NCBI RefSeq assembly: GCF_030272615.1
Contig: NC_081407.1
Coordinates: 379,090,179 to 379,154,178, forward strand
Reading direction: 5' to 3'
DNA length: 64,000 nucleotides
Origin: Cryptomeria japonica
Lineage: Eukaryota; Streptophyta; Pinopsida; Cupressales; Cupressaceae
Positions 1 to 13,049 of this stretch are shown here, piece after piece. The notes under the pieces are model-generated. The model had not been told where the DNA came from. It ran no database searches and worked only from the letters and a program-made list of their open reading frames with translations. Positions within the stretch are counted from its first letter, which is position 1, and each line of letters opens with the position of its first letter. The position numbers and the translations under genes were made by a program.

Positions 1-330
1 ATAGCCCACCAATCCACCACCTTCTGCTTCTTCCCACGAGTGATCTCCATGCCCTTCCAAGCCTCACATAAATGGTCTATATAACTTTTTAGTGGTGGTT
101 TCTCAAACCATCATGTCCTTTCGAAAAGGTCACCTTTATTTAACATTTCATTTGTACAATTATACCTCTCTTTTAAGAGAGTTTTCATTAACATTAGTTA
201 CTAATCTTTCTTTAAGACAAAGGATAAAAATATCCTTTATTTTTATCACTCTTTTTCAATATAAAAATTTTATTTCATAACTTTATCTTCTCTTGGAGAA
301 AAGGTCACATAACAAGTAGTAGCAAATTTT

Positions 331-641
331 TATATTGGCATTTGGTATGAAAAAACATGAGATCAAATATATGTTTGGGTCGCTAACAGTGAAAGTCCCA
401 TGAGCAATAGGGTTGGTGTTTTAAAATTTTCTAGTGAAGGTAATCTAACATTGCTTGATGCAGACAATGCATCTATTTGGTCATTCAAGAGGACGATGAA
501 GTGAGGCCTAGTATGAGGCAAGTGTTGCAGATGCTAGAAGAGAACATGGATCCTTGAACTCCACATATTCCGAGCTCTACACTTAGGCCAACACACCGAA
601 GCAACACAAGTAGCTATAGTGATGGCAATGATACTAGTTAG
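331..641 (+). pseudogene. G-type lectin receptor-like kinase relic (lectin piece joined to kinase C-terminus)
   Basis: Two separate pieces of a G-type (B-lectin) S-receptor-like kinase lie back to back. At about 331-485 the frame reads IGIWY, then WVANSESPMSNRVGVL and SSEGNLTLLD, typical of the mannose-binding B-lectin domain, with an in-frame TGA after the WYEKT stretch. At 486-641 another frame reads EDDEVRPSMRQVLQMLEENM, a TGA, then TPHIPSSTLRP and SSYSDGN, which matches the C-terminal tail of the kinase at 19038-20090. The PAN, transmembrane and most of the kinase domain are absent, so a large internal deletion is implied. It cannot code for a receptor. Identification is firm from two domains; the route of deletion is inference. 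Confidence 0.85.
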
Positions 642-3479
642 AATAATGCATTCTAAAATGTAGAGTCAAATTATTGAAGCTTAAATGTTAACGATGCCTT
701 GTTTACCTAATTTAGTAAATTTATGTATGTAAGTATTCAATAAGTTTTGATTATTTTATTATTTAATAATATTATAAACATTATGTTATTAATTAAGTAT
801 TTTGATTTTTATATCTAAATGATTGTTAAACTTAAGCTCAATGTAATCAATTAATTTTATATTCAAGTAAAATTGACACATTGAAATAAATAAAATAGTT
901 TATATACACAATTATAATATTAATATACATTTATCTAAACCCTTTTAGCATATATATTCCATATATCTAAATTTTGTTACTATATATCTTAAATAAAATA
1001 TCTTAGTGTCAAAAATACTTCTTAACATTATAAAAATTAAATTAAATTGAGAAACAAATTTACACATCTTAAAAAGTTTATTGTGGTTTTCCATTTTATA
1101 TTGACTATGCCCGGGACAGTAAAGAGCTTAAGCACGATTCACCATTCACTGCCTCTACCCCATTGTCGCTTAACACCAATACAAGAGCTACAGTTGCCAT
1201 TTTCATTCGCAGCCTCGTCTTTGTTTGATTTTTATCCCCACCTTTCAAAGGACAGAGGTAATAAAAGGGCCAAAAATGAACCTGGGCTATCAATCTAACT
1301 AAACATGTAATCATTCACGGGCTTGGAAATCTCGAGTCCCTTTCCACTGAACATGTTTTTCCCTATTTTCATATTAACAAGACGACCTTTTTATAGAGAA
1401 ATTCGACGTATGGAAAAAGAAAAAAATTGTGCACAGTAGGGCCATATCACATGTGAGCTACAGCTACTTTTTTATTAGATAAGGTTTAGTATAAGTGATC
1501 TTAGTATCTTAATTTTGTTTCTAGTTTTTATCTTAAACATTTTAGCATTTAAAAAAAATAAAATTACAGTATATGAGTATTATTTTAAGTTCTTTGGTTT
1601 GTCTATTAATTAAATTTTTAAAAACAATATTTTACTTTTGTTTATCAAATTTCATTATTTCAACACTATCCTGATTGGGTACTCATTTTTTAACTATCCT
1701 ATATTATAAGTGGATAAATGTGAATTTAGTCATAACTCTATATCTAAGTATTTTATCTTGGCATGCAAGGTAGATGATAAATATTTAATTGTAAAAAGAC
1801 AAGGGAAGTCATTGATGTTTGATAAAATGGAAGAACCATCCAATAAAAATACCACCTAAGTAAATTATTTTTTTATATAAAAGTGTCCACATTTGATCAA
1901 GGATGAGAGCAATAATTCTTTGAAGAGGGAAGCATGCTACACCCTTAATCCTAGTGTGTGTATAGGGTTATAAGTTGTCATCATGTGACTACCTTAATAA
2001 TTAATTAAGTCATATTATCATTATTATATTCTTTTTTAGTAAATTAGGTTAGTCTAGGGATTATAAGTTGTTATCTAAGTTTTCTTGGGTAATATCCTAT
2101 GAAAAAGTAGTTACATGTAAGATGTATTGAGTCTTATTTGATCATAAGATAGCCTCATTGGAGATTTTTTTATTTTTAGCCCCTTGAGGTGACTTATTTT
2201 TAATTAGTGGTAAAACAAGTTTTAAAGGGACTCGAAACCCTTTACAAATGCATTGTGTTGGGATTTAAAATCCACTTACACAATGATGCTAGAAGATAGA
2301 GCACAGAACAATAACAACCAAACATCATCCAAACAATAGTAGAATAGATTTTTTACAAAATTAAGGCCATAGCCATAAATCGAACTAGCTCAAGGAGACA
2401 ACCATCTTAAACCTTGAATACAACAAGAAAAGCATAAAGAAAAATAAACTTTTAATCATCACTTTTCTTTGATGGAGAAGCATGAAACCTCTAGCTTCCT
2501 CAAGCTCCACCTCAATAGGAATAATAGAAGTAAAACTCAAAGCACCGCTCGAACAAAGGGCGGTAGAAATGCTCTTATCACATCTCCCATCTTCTCCTCC
2601 AACACACATCTCGACCTCTATAAGAAGATGAAAAGAATGACCAACAACCTACTACAAGAAATAAAAATATCCCACCAACATTCTCTCTACCTCAATAGGA
2701 AAAAAAAGGGTGGTATAAAAGAAAGGTGAGGGAAATATCTCCTTACAATTGATCCAAAAGTTGGAAGCAAAGATATCCAAAACATCCAAAATCCTAATAA
2801 CATGGGATTAAATAGATATATTACTCAATGAGCACTCCACCTCTAAAAGAATAAAATGAGCAAGAACCAAAGAAAACACCACCATATCCACCACTAAAAA
2901 AATAAAAACAAAAACCTAAAATTGGTCCAAAAGAAATAGTGGCCATAGTTTCAGTCAAAAGGGAAGGAAAAAAACCCTACGTCAACAGAAGAAGTTAGAG
3001 CACCCAAAGAAACCAAACGTGGAAAAACCAAGAGGGCAATATCTCCCTACCAACTCCTCCAAACAAAACCAATAGAAAACATGGTAAAATTAGAAGATAG
3101 GAAGAATAATATCATGCCCACCAAAACATAGCTCATCAAAAAGATATAAATGCCCAAAACCAAGTGAAGAAATCCATGGCCAGAACCAGCAACAGAGTAT
3201 TTGGCACAAATCAAAATTAGAACAATCATTACAAGTCTAGGAAGAAACATAGAAACCCTCTACAACATGATAAACCACAAGACATGCTCCACTAAAACCA
3301 CCACAACTCTCCTCACAAAAGCCCTCTCTAAAGAGGGAAGAGGACAAGAGAAACCCAAAATGATGTTTCAATCCCCACAGAATATAGAGCCCAATATTCA
3401 ACATCCTCAACTCCAACAATAAGCATAGAGAAACACCACCACGACAAAAAAAAGCCAGAGTATGCCCATCAAGATCTAC
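642..3479. other. Intergenic, AT-rich, no gene recognised
   Basis: No conserved domain is visible in any frame. The stretch 2260-3430 is A- and C-rich on the plus strand, so its minus-strand frames are rich in Phe, Gly, Cys and Leu and give several 60-100 codon open frames. These look like composition effects or a very old repeat rather than genes. Positions 1-330 are likewise featureless. Confidence 0.5.
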
Positions 3480-3484
3480 ATAAT

Positions 3485-4030
3485 TGTAAAATTTTTAACC
3501 TGACCTATCCTCTCTAAACCAGCTGATTAGCAAACAATAACAGCAAAGAGAATAAATTGCAAAATGAAATCACAATTCAGAATAAAAAAACAAAGTGCCT
3601 TGTTTTTTTTTTGGAATTGCACACACCAATTTCTTTATTGAAGCTTAATTAAAAAATTACATAGAGGTTGTATATATAAAGAATTTGTAGCCTAGAAGAA
3701 TTAATAATAACTGCAGTTCTAAATATATTCCTAGCATTGCATGGAAAGCTATTAAGGCTCTCAAACTAAAAAAACAAACAACTCCCTAAATTAAGGATAC
3801 AATAAGTGCATGCACATCATGCTTTATTTACTAAAAACAAACTCATACAAAAAACAAAACTAAAAACAATCCTAAAGATTAATGGATGCTGGAGTACATG
3901 CTTTATTTGCATGAATAAACAAAAACTGATTTAAACTAAAAATAGCTTATGCATGGTGATGAATGGATAGATTCATGTCCAAACTGGAGCTACATGGAGC
4001 TGCATGCTAAAGCAGCATCAATTATCAACA
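3485..4030 (-). repeat. Copia-1 3' LTR (left on plus strand)
   Basis: 546 bp, starts TGTAAAATTTTTAACC and ends TATCAACA on the plus strand. It pairs with 8159-8703. The inner border carries a purine-rich tract on the minus strand (about 4031-4043, AAGGGGAAGTA) that would prime plus-strand synthesis. Confidence 0.93.
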
Positions 4031-4164
4031 TACTTCCCCTTGATGCTGAGAGGGCTCACAATCTTATCTCGTAGTGCTATAAACTGAGCTTTCACAACCG
4101 CTTTGGTGAATATATCTGCTAGCTGATCCTGGGTGTTGATGTGCTTCAATTCAACATCCTTCTT

Positions 4165-5560
4165 CTACACCAAATCTTGTATGAAGTGATATTTCAAATC
4201 AAAATACTTTGTTCTGTTGTGATGAACCAAATTCTTAGCTAACTTGATGGCACTCACATTGTCACAATAAATTATTGTAGGCTGAATTTGTTTTTCTCCA
4301 ATTTCTTCCAAAACTTTTCTAAGCCAAAGAGCTTGTGTACTTGCTGAGGTAATTGCAACATACTCTGCTTTTGTATATGAGAGGGCAACAATACTTTGTT
4401 TTTTCGAGCTCCAGGTAATCAAACCAAAACCAAAAGAAAAACAATTTCCAGATGTAGATTTACAATCATCCATACTACTTCCCTAGTCTGAATCACTAAA
4501 GCCTACAAGATTGAACTTTTCAGACGAGTAGTAATGAATACCAAAACTTAAATTCCCTTTCACATACCTCAAAATCCTCTTGGCTGCCTTCATATGTATT
4601 TCAGATGGATTTGTCATATACCTTGAAACAAGTGAAACTGAATAGGCAATATCAGGCCTCGTGTGGATTAGAAACATCAAGCTCCCCACAATACTTCTAT
4701 AAGTTGTCTCATCAACTAAATCAGCACCATCATCTCTACATAGCAAAACTCCATGAGCACTTGGAGTGGAGGCAAGGTTACAATCAGTCATATTAAATTT
4801 CTTCAGCATATCCTGTGCATACTTTGTTTGACAAATGAAAATCTCATCCTTACTTTGATAAACCTCCATTCCTAGAAAATATTTCATCAAACCAAGATCT
4901 TTCATCTCAAATTCTTTCATCATAGTAGCTTTGAATTCATCTTTCATCTTAGAACTACTACCCATATACAAAAGATCATCAATATACAAACTTATGATGA
5001 GAATATCAGTACCTTCTTGTTTGTAGTAAAGGGTAGGATCACTCTTACTTCTTTGGAAGCCATTCTCCTAAAAGTATCCATCAATCCTGGCATACCACGC
5101 TCTTGGTGCTTGCTTAAGGCCATACAAAGCCTTCTTCAATCTGTAAACAAGATGCTCTTTTCCTTCCACTTCAAAACCTTGTGGCTGCTCCACATATACT
5201 TCCTCTTCTAAGTATCCATTCAAGAAGGCATTTTTCACGTCCATATGATGTATGCTCCACTTCTTCTGAGCTGCTAATGAAATCAGCATTCTTATGGTCT
5301 CTTATCTTGCTACTAGAGCAAATGTCTCTTCATAGTCAATTCCATACTTTTGTGTGAAGCCTTTAGCAACTAATCTTGCCTTGTGTCTTTCAACACTCCC
5401 ATCACTGTTAAACTTGGTCTTGTAGACCCATTTGTTGCCAATCTTTTTCTTCTCATGTGGGAGTTCTGTTAACTCCAAGTGTCATTCTTGTGAATGGAAT
5501 CCATCTCTTCTTCCATGGCTTTCACCCAAACTTCATTAGTACATGCATCTTCAAAACATG
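4165..5560 (-). pseudogene. Copia-1 reverse transcriptase and RNase H, broken
   Basis: Minus-strand frames show the copia RT in order. At 5068-5289 they read [17 protein letters not shown] and [15 protein letters not shown]. At 4483-4989 they read the catalytic YIDD box (MYIDDLLYMGS), KYFLGMEV and the thumb region, ending at SDSD just before a stop. RNase H follows at 4165-4473 (DCKSTSGNCFSFG, SKKQSIVALSYTKAEY, IIYCDNVSAIKLAKN). Stops or frameshifts separate the blocks near 4480, between 4990 and 5067, and after 5289. The usual RNase H motif SSTEAEY is altered to SYTKAEY, replacing the Glu. The product would copy element RNA into DNA in virus-like particles, but this copy cannot make it. Confidence 0.93.
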
Positions 5561-5645
5561 ATGGTTCAAAATCAGCCTTGGCTAATAAAGCAAAATTCAC
5601 TATCTCACCTATTGGGTTTTCTTCATGTACTTGATTTCCACTCTT

Positions 5646-7140
5646 CTAGTAGATATCACTCAATCTCCTTACCTTCCTTGTAGAACTTGGAGAAGAAGTT
5701 GGACTTGAACTTGGTACTAAAGAACTTGATGAAGGATTGCTTGGTGGAGTTAAACCAGTGGATGTAGAAACATTAGTTGGTTGCTCATGATCAATATCAG
5801 AAATTATATCATCATTCAAAATAGATTTTGGCTTCTCAACATGTCCTTTTTGATGACCATAAACTCTCCCTTCATCAAAAATCACATCTCTTGAGACAAT
5901 AAGCTTGTTAGTGAGGGGATTATACAATCTATAAGCCTTGATTTTCTCACTATATCCAATAAAAATACATGACTCACTCTTTGCATCTAACTTCTGTCTA
6001 TTTTGATCAGGTACATGCACATAAGCCAAACAACCAAAACTTTGAAATGATTAACATTAGGCCTTTTTCCATACCAAGCTTCATAAGGAGTCATCTTTTC
6101 TAGTGCACTGGTGGGGCTATAGTTGAGGATGTATACCGTTGTAGCAACTGCATCTCCCCAATAAGAATTGCTCAATCCCTTGGTTTGTAACATGCACCTT
6201 GCCATTTCAACCATAGTACAATTCTTTCTTTCAGCTACCCCATTTTGTTGAGGTGTGTATGCAGTAGTAAGTTGCCTCTTGATGCCATTAAAATCACAAT
6301 AACTTTGGAAATCCTTTGAACAAAACTCTCCTCCATGATCAGTCCTTAAACATTTGATCTTGCACCCTTTCTCATTTTCCACAAGGAATTTAAACTTCTT
6401 GAATGTATCCAAGGCTTCATCTTTGGCCTTCAAAAAATATACCTAACAATTTCGTGAGTAATCATCAATAAAAGTGATGAAATATGATGACTTACCCAAA
6501 CTCTTAGTCTGCATAGGACCACATATATCTGAATGAACAAGCTGAAGTGGGTGATGAGCCCTCCATGCATTTCCCTTTGGAAACTTTTCTCTTGCATGAT
6601 TTCCTTTAGCACAACCTTCACAAACCTCCTTGTGTTCCTCAACCTTGGGCAAACCAGAAACTAATGCATGCGAGGTTAGAAACTTCAAACTATGAAAATT
6701 TAAATGCCCATACTTGGGATGCCATAACCAACTTGAATCCTCATAAGCCATATTTGCCAAACTGTTGTTATGTTCACCAAACCTCAAGGGGAACATCCTA
6801 TTTCTTGTCATAGGAACAACAATGATCACCCTATTATCCTTACTCTTATCATAGATAGTACAAGTCTTATTCTCAAAGACTACTTTATAATTTTTCTCAC
6901 ATAGCTGCCCAACACTTAACAAATTATGCTTCAATTGTAGAGTATAATAAATATCATGAATACTCTTTATACCTTCTTTTGTTTGGACCTCCATAGCTCC
7001 TTTGGCAGCAACCTCCAATGATTTATCATCACCAAGTTGGATCTTGGATTTGAAACTTCCATCCTTTGTTGAGAACAACTTCTCATTCCCTGTCATATGG
7101 TTAAAGCATCCAAAATCTAGGTACCAAACATCTTTACTAG
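5646..7140 (-). pseudogene. Copia-1 protease and integrase, broken
   Basis: The protease remnant near 7095-7135 reads WYLDFGCFNHMTG. The catalytic Asp-Ser/Thr-Gly is here Asp-Phe-Gly. The GAG-pre-integrase zinc region follows at about 6600-6740 (WLWHPKYGHLN, then CEGCAKGNH). The integrase core shows the first Asp in LVHSDICGP, the second in LRTDHGGEF, and the Glu in QQNGVAERKN. The C-terminal part (5646-6029) has the copia FIGYSEKIKAYRLYNP and VIFDE blocks. Frames change at about 6430-6440 and 6000. Integrase catalytic residues are retained while the protease motif is damaged. Confidence 0.92.
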
Positions 7141-7227
7141 TATTTTCACCCTTGGCTTAAGATAAAAATAAGTGATCAGGAGGATTCTCACTACTTTCTT
7201 GAGCATAGTTAGCACTTTTACCTTCTT

Positions 7228-8089
7228 TCAATCTGCATTCTCTTTCAAAGTGGCCATACCTATTACAATGGTAACATTGAACATTTCTCTTATCAAATCT
7301 GCCTCTACCTCTTCCTCTGAAACCACCACTTCCTCTTGAGACACCTCTTCCTCTACCTCTTGAAGAATTTTGGCTTTTCCCTTTACCTTGGTCTTAATTG
7401 ATTTTGGCACTACTGCTGCTTCCATCTTCATTTTTTGTGATTAACAATTTAGAGGAAAACACTTTCTCTACACCTTCAAAAGAATCTTTCAATCTTTCTT
7501 CATGAGACATCAGGGATTCAACCAGTTGATCAAACTGTAGTTTTGTCAAATCCTTGCTTTCTTCTATGATTATTGCTACATGATTCCATCTGGGTGTCAA
7601 AGATCTCAACACCTTTTTAATCAAAACTTCGTTGCTTACAACTTCCCCAAGTGTAGCCATTTTATTGACCACATCTTTGACTCTGACACAATAATCACTT
7701 ATACTTTCAACTTCTCGCATCTTCAAATTCTCGAACTCTCACTTCAATGTCTGAAGCTTGACCACTTTAACTTGATCACTACCCTGGTAAGCTTTTTGTA
7801 GAGTCTTCTAGGCATCTTTGGTAGTTGTTGCTCCTGATATTGTTGGAAATAAGCTCTTATCAAGAGCTATCTGAATGTGAAACAAAGCTTGAGCATTCTT
7901 TTTCCTTGCTTTCTTTCTTGCTATTCTATCATTGGCTGTAAGGGCATTCCAATCAGCTGGCTCTTCATAACTTGATTCAATAATCTCCCACAAATATTTT
8001 CCAATCAAAAAGGTCAGCATCTTAATGCACCAATAATCATAATCATTCCCATCAAATTCTGGAATGGTCATATTGTTAGAATTCGACAT
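7228..8089 (-). pseudogene. Copia-1 gag, broken
   Basis: The minus-strand frame opens at 8089 with MSNSNNMTIPEFDGNDYDYW, a UBN2/copia-type gag N-terminus. It stops near 7806, continues at 7394-7726 (VKDVVNKMATLGE, SLTPRWNHV, LMSHEERL), and then passes through a basic Glu/Lys-rich stretch. A CCHC zinc knuckle (CYHCNRYGHFEREC) lies at about 7237-7280 in a different frame. The knuckle normally binds element RNA. At least two frame changes and one stop separate the parts. Confidence 0.9.
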
Positions 8090-8144
8090 GATTAACTTTG
8101 GTGAAATTCCAACAATAAAACTTTAACCCAAAACAATTTTACCT

Positions 8145-8156
8145 GCTCTAATACCA
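8145..8156 (-). other. Copia-1 primer-binding site
   Basis: The minus strand reads TGGTATTAGAGC two bases inside the 5' LTR. This is one mismatch from TGGTATCAGAGC, the plant initiator-Met tRNA primer site used by most copia elements. Copia-2 and Copia-3 keep the exact form. Confidence 0.9.
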
Positions 8157-8158
8157 CT

Positions 8159-8703
8159 TGTAGAATTTTGAACCTAACCTATCCTCTCTAAACCAACTGA
8201 TTAGCAAACAATAATAGCAAAAAGAATAAATTGCAAAAATAAATCGCAATTCAGAATAAAAAACAAAATGTCCAATTTTTTTTTTGGAATTGCACACACC
8301 AATTGCTTTATTGAAGCTTAATTAAAAAATTACATAGAGGCTGTATATATAAAGAAATTGTAGCCTAGAAGAATTAATAATAACTGTAGTTCTAAATATA
8401 TTCCTAGCATTGCATGGAAAGCTATTAAGGCTCTCAAACTAAAAAAACAAACTACTCCCTAAATTAAGGATACAATAAGTGCATGCACATCATGCTTTAT
8501 TTACTAAAAACAAACTCATGCAAAAAAAAAAACTAAAAATAATCCTAAGGATTAATGCATGTTGGAGTACATGCTTTATTTGCATGAATAAACAAAAACT
8601 GATTTAAACTAAAAATAGCTTATGCATGGTGATGAATGGATAGATTCATGTCCAAACTGGAGCTGCATAGAGCTGCATGCTAGAGCAGCATCAGTTATCA
8701 ACA
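8159..8703 (-). repeat. Copia-1 5' LTR (right on plus strand)
   Basis: 545 bp, TGTAGAATTTTGAACC to TATCAACA on the plus strand, paired with 3485-4030. Many differences between the two LTRs are G/A or C/T. Confidence 0.93.
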
Positions 8704-8714
8704 ATAATGTATAG

Positions 8715-9077
8715 CCAGGGTCTGGCCGGGCTTAACCGACAGACTCGAAGCTCTGACTTTCGATCAAAACGTTTACAATTCCGTTTACAATTATGTTTTT
8801 GTTTCCTGGCATCTCCCTAACAGTTATCACTATCACAGTTAAGTATAAACTTGTTTTTCAAAAATCTGTCTCCCACCCACCCAGAAGTCACAGTCATATT
8901 TGACATTTGTATCTCCTGCCTACTGTCCAACTGACCAAGCCATTTAAAAGGTAAACCTAGCACCCTGTAAATGCTCTATTTGTGAAGGAGATGAAAGACA
9001 ACACAGTTAATGTATGCAACACAGGCAAGGAAGTGTAGAAAAAGGTGAGGGTAGCGAGCATGTTGCCCTTGGGTGAG
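8715..9077 (+). repeat. Left arm of a long-range inverted repeat
   Basis: This segment matches, in opposite orientation, 16348-16700. Shared stretches include CATTTAAAAGGTAAACC, GTATAAACTTGTTTTTCAAA and AGCGAGCATGTTGCCC. It has more A/T where the right arm keeps CpG (for example CAGTTATCACTATCACAG against CGGTTATCACTATCGCGG), the pattern expected from decay of methylated cytosines. It could be a duplicated promoter and leader: CATTTAAAAGG resembles a TATA region, and an open frame follows it in the right arm. Confidence 0.85.
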
Positions 9078-9550
9078 GCTTTCATCATATGGTTTTTTTC
9101 TAAGCTGGTTTTTTTCTTATTATAGAAATTGGCATGAAATTGTAATTTAAAAAAATAAATATTTTTTAGAAAGCCTCTCCACGAGACTCGGCCTTATTAC
9201 ATTTTTACATTTTTATGATTGTGATAAACTCTTTTGACAAATGAAAAATGATAAAAATCAACAGTCTATATCATTTAGATCCTCTTGCATAACATATCCA
9301 ACAATTTGGAGGTTGATATCCAAAATCAGCTCAATCACTTCAAAAGAAACTCCTATTAATTTCCACTAACAAATACCTACTTTTCAGCCATTCATTTTAG
9401 GGTTGGGAGAAATTGCTTGGATGTGCCCTACTTTTTAAAAAATTTAATCTCTTTTAATTTTGAGTGCTAGTTGTTTCTCCAATGAAGAGTTTACTGCATT
9501 CTCCAAATTTCTTTCACAATCTCTTTGATTTGGCATTTTGACTTGGACTT

Positions 9551-9672
9551 CTAGTTGTTTCTCTATTTTTCAAATTTAGAGTTTCAGTTGTTTCTCTATT
9601 TTTCAAATTTAGAGTTTCAGTTGTTTCTTTATTTCTCAAATTTAGAATGTCAGCTATTTCTCTATTTGTCAA
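9551..9672. repeat. 33-bp tandem repeat, about 4 copies
   Basis: AGTTGTTTCTCTATTTTTC followed by AAATTTAGAGTTTC recurs at 9553, 9586 and 9619, with a diverged copy at 9652. Spacing is exactly 33 bp. Confidence 0.85.
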
Positions 9673-12600
9673 TTGTTTTCTTAATATTTCTTCTTAACTA
9701 TGGTTTAGAATGTTAAATATTTCATTTAGTGAATTTTTTGTTTCTTAGAAATCTTTTAATTAAATCTATGTTAATGTGGAGCATCAGTTATTTATCTTGT
9801 GAAATCCACTGTATTTCACAAACATCATCTGTTTTATTTTCTGTTCTCTAGTGAAATTCATTGATTTCACAAATCGCATCCTTTTACTTTCTGAGATTGG
9901 AGTGTTTATTAAATTAATGTACAAATATAATCTAGGTAGACTATAATTTTCATAGAAATATTTGTATATATTTATTTGTATTAGTGTTTTGAGATTTGGT
10001 TTTCATTAAAATGTTCAAGGATAATACATATAAGAGAATAAATAATTTAATTTTTAAGTATATTTAATTTCAATTAATCAAAATGAACAAGAGACACTTT
10101 AACATTAAATAGGGAGATTTCATATTGTTCTTTTTTCACTATTTTTGAAAGGAATTAATTTTTTTTTAGTTATTTTCCTTTCCATTAGATAATGATATAG
10201 CAACACAGTTGAAATTTGAAAATAAGGAATGAGAGTGATTATTAAGAAATTATTTAGTATAACTAATACTTACTATATTCAAATTATTATGTCTAAAGGT
10301 TTCTAAAGTTGAAAAATTATAATATGATTTTACACAATGAGGCATCTCATGCATGATCAAGATGTGTGGAATGCCATAATTTTTCTATTCACATTACTAA
10401 GCTGGGTTTGCATGCACGCTTCCTCCATATGAAGTACTTTGATGGATTTTGCCAATCTAATTGTTGTAGAGGATTGATTAATCCTTATTCATGTCTTTGA
10501 TGCAATTTTTTTCTTCATGTGTCGAGGTTTTATCCTCTATCTTTTAATTCTTATATTAAAGTTTTGTTTTTCTTTACATTTAAGTTTTATTGTGAATTAT
10601 TTTGGGGATCACAAAAGAATTTTAATATATGTTTTATGGTCATTATTTGTTATTTGTAGATGGATAACCTTAAGGTAGCTTCCTTTAAGAAAACACAAAT
10701 CTAATTATGTTCTTTTGTGAGTGTTATGAATTTAATAATGTTATTGAGGCTCTATTTTCTTTCTTATGCTTGCAATCCTACAATGTTTCACCATCCTACA
10801 AATAATAATAATAATTATATATCAAAATAAGATTGTAATATGGTTGGCTCTTTTAGTTGATTTCTTACATAGAGGTGTGGTTGACTTGGATGATGATAGG
10901 GAAGTTGTCAAGATCTCAGTTCACTTTTTTTCTCATCAATACAAATGAATCCATCATGCTAGAAGTTTCTCAATAAATTAGCATGAATTCACTTTGCAAC
11001 CAAGCCAATCAAGATTTTAAGTTGTTTCTTATGCAATATTTTGTTATATTGCATAGTGAATCACATGATGAAATGGAAGGAATCATTTTATAATCCACCA
11101 CCCAATGGGGATATTTTAGAAGTTTTTTTTTTTCTAATTTTTGTTTTGATTTGTTGAAAATATACAATAAAATAAACTAATAATTTTTTTAGTCAAATCA
11201 ATATCTAGTGCAATGTCCCCATCTCCCCTATGCTCTCATTAATTTTGATTTCCATGTGGATAGCTTGATAAATTAGATTTCCTAAGAGCATAATCAATGC
11301 TTCTAGTGTTGAAACCATTGACCCTAGTGAATGTGTGTGGGAATATTGGGTGAAGAAGAAGCAATGATGGGTAGAATAGGAAGAAGTCGATTTGGATCAA
11401 CATGTGCCAATGCCTTATGTTGTGCCATTCCACCACCAACACCTTATATTGATTTGATGTTAAAATAAAGAACCTTTTTTTATCAAAGTAAAACTCCACC
11501 CAAAATTTTCTAGAAAAAACAATAGCACCTCAAAATCAGCATGTGGTCAATGGTCAAAGACCATCCACGATCACCCCCAAAATATACTACAATCCATGCA
11601 TTCCTAGACCACCTAAGTGGAATTATTATTTTTTTGTTTGGAGACATAGGCTGATTTATGAAAGCATAAATAAATTGTTGGCCTATAGTTTGTTTGGTAA
11701 TATGTAAATCCAAGATCTATCTATGCAATAGTCCATCAGCATATAGTTTTCATGTCTCTTTTTTCTCTAAAGGTGGAGTCTATCTAGATTTCAAATGAAG
11801 TAACTAAATTAACAATGGTTTGCATTGAGGTTGCAGACCATGAAACATGTGGAATCATATTAGTAAAATGTTAGATTAAATCATTTTTTCTTGGAGCAAA
11901 TTTATGTTATCATTTATAGTTGCTCACAAGAGAGCCCTATTAGGTCGAGGTGTGTGGGGTTTCATTGAGTTGGGTTTTGGGGAGGGGAGATTCACATGAG
12001 CTATTTTATATAGTGGGGTTTGAATTTTTTATAGAACATATCCTAATAAAACTTCATACTAAAGTATTTGGTCTATATAAATGTAATGTGCATTGCCTAC
12101 ATTTATAATAATAGAAAAATAAATAAATAATTAGTTGTACATTTTAATATATGAAATAGAGGATTCAAGGTACATTCCTTAATAGTGATGCTATCTTGGT
12201 CCATGTAAGGTAGTAGGAGATAGAAAGTACTCTAGATCAATAGTTTGAACCTAGAGCGACCTATAGGGTAGATCAATAGAAAGGTAAAATGAGGGGTATC
12301 TCAATCAAGTAGAATGAATATAATTTTTTGATAAATTTATTGTCTTCAACATTTTCTTTTGGTTTAATGAATGAGAGAAATATATTTCAACTTACATGGA
12401 TTTTTTATATAGATTTTTACTTTTCTTTCTGATAGGGGCATGTGTCAAACCGATGCAAATATAAAGATGCAAGGGTTTATCACTAAATTTTAGACCACGA
12501 AAGTATGGACATCATGAACTAAAATAATGGTATATGATATGTGCTTCTTTTAAAATTCAACGTTCGATGAGGAAATCAAGGGGTGATTTTACTATAAGTT

Positions 12601-13049
12601 TCGATGAGTCACTAATGAGATCAAATATCATGAAATCTATCTATGGTATTCGAAAGGCAACTTTTAATGAAAACACTTTATAAACAATTTTCTTAAAATC
12701 CAAGGTGTAGGCCCTAAAAGAATAAGACAAAAGGTGTGGAATTTCAATGGATACAATACATACTCTAGTTTTTTTTGAGTATGATTTAATTTTTTATTAT
12801 CTAAAAGCTTTTGTGATGTCAAGAAATTATTATTGGATGTGCTAGTCAAATGAGTCAACTATTACTTTTCTTTTCTCTCATTTCTAGGTAATCTTATTGC
12901 AAAAATTAGGGGTTGTGGCTTATGGGTTCCATATAGTATATGAGTCTCTACAAATATGTTAAACATGTAAGAGTATTATATCAGACATGGATTTGTGAGT
13001 CTTGTCAAATTAGGAAATCATAAAGTCAGTGTGCATCTATAATAGGTAA
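9673..13049. other. Intergenic, AT-rich, no gene recognised
   Basis: No domain or repeat structure stood out. Minus-strand open frames at 11239-11713 (60-90 codons) contain an isolated WSRNAWIVVYFGGDRGWSL stretch that I could not place. The 3' end of the LINE relic may extend into the last few hundred bases. Confidence 0.4.

Larger units (their letters stand above)
3485..8703 (-). mobile_element. Copia-1: complete but degenerate Ty1/copia LTR retrotransposon
   Basis: The element is bounded by two LTRs (3485-4030 and 8159-8703), each TG...CA. It is flanked by the 5-bp target duplication ATAAT at 3480-3484 and 8704-8708. On the minus strand the order is LTR, primer-binding site, gag, protease, integrase, reverse transcriptase, RNase H, polypurine tract, LTR, which is the copia order. 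The LTRs differ at many scattered positions (roughly 5% by eye), so the insertion is not recent. It landed just outside the left arm of the inverted repeat at 8715-9077. Coding frames are broken many times, so it is non-autonomous. Confidence 0.96.

Noticed and set aside
2385-3422. Cluster of 60-86-codon frames on both strands
   Set aside because: The A/C-rich strand bias explains them; no motif, and frames overlap inconsistently.
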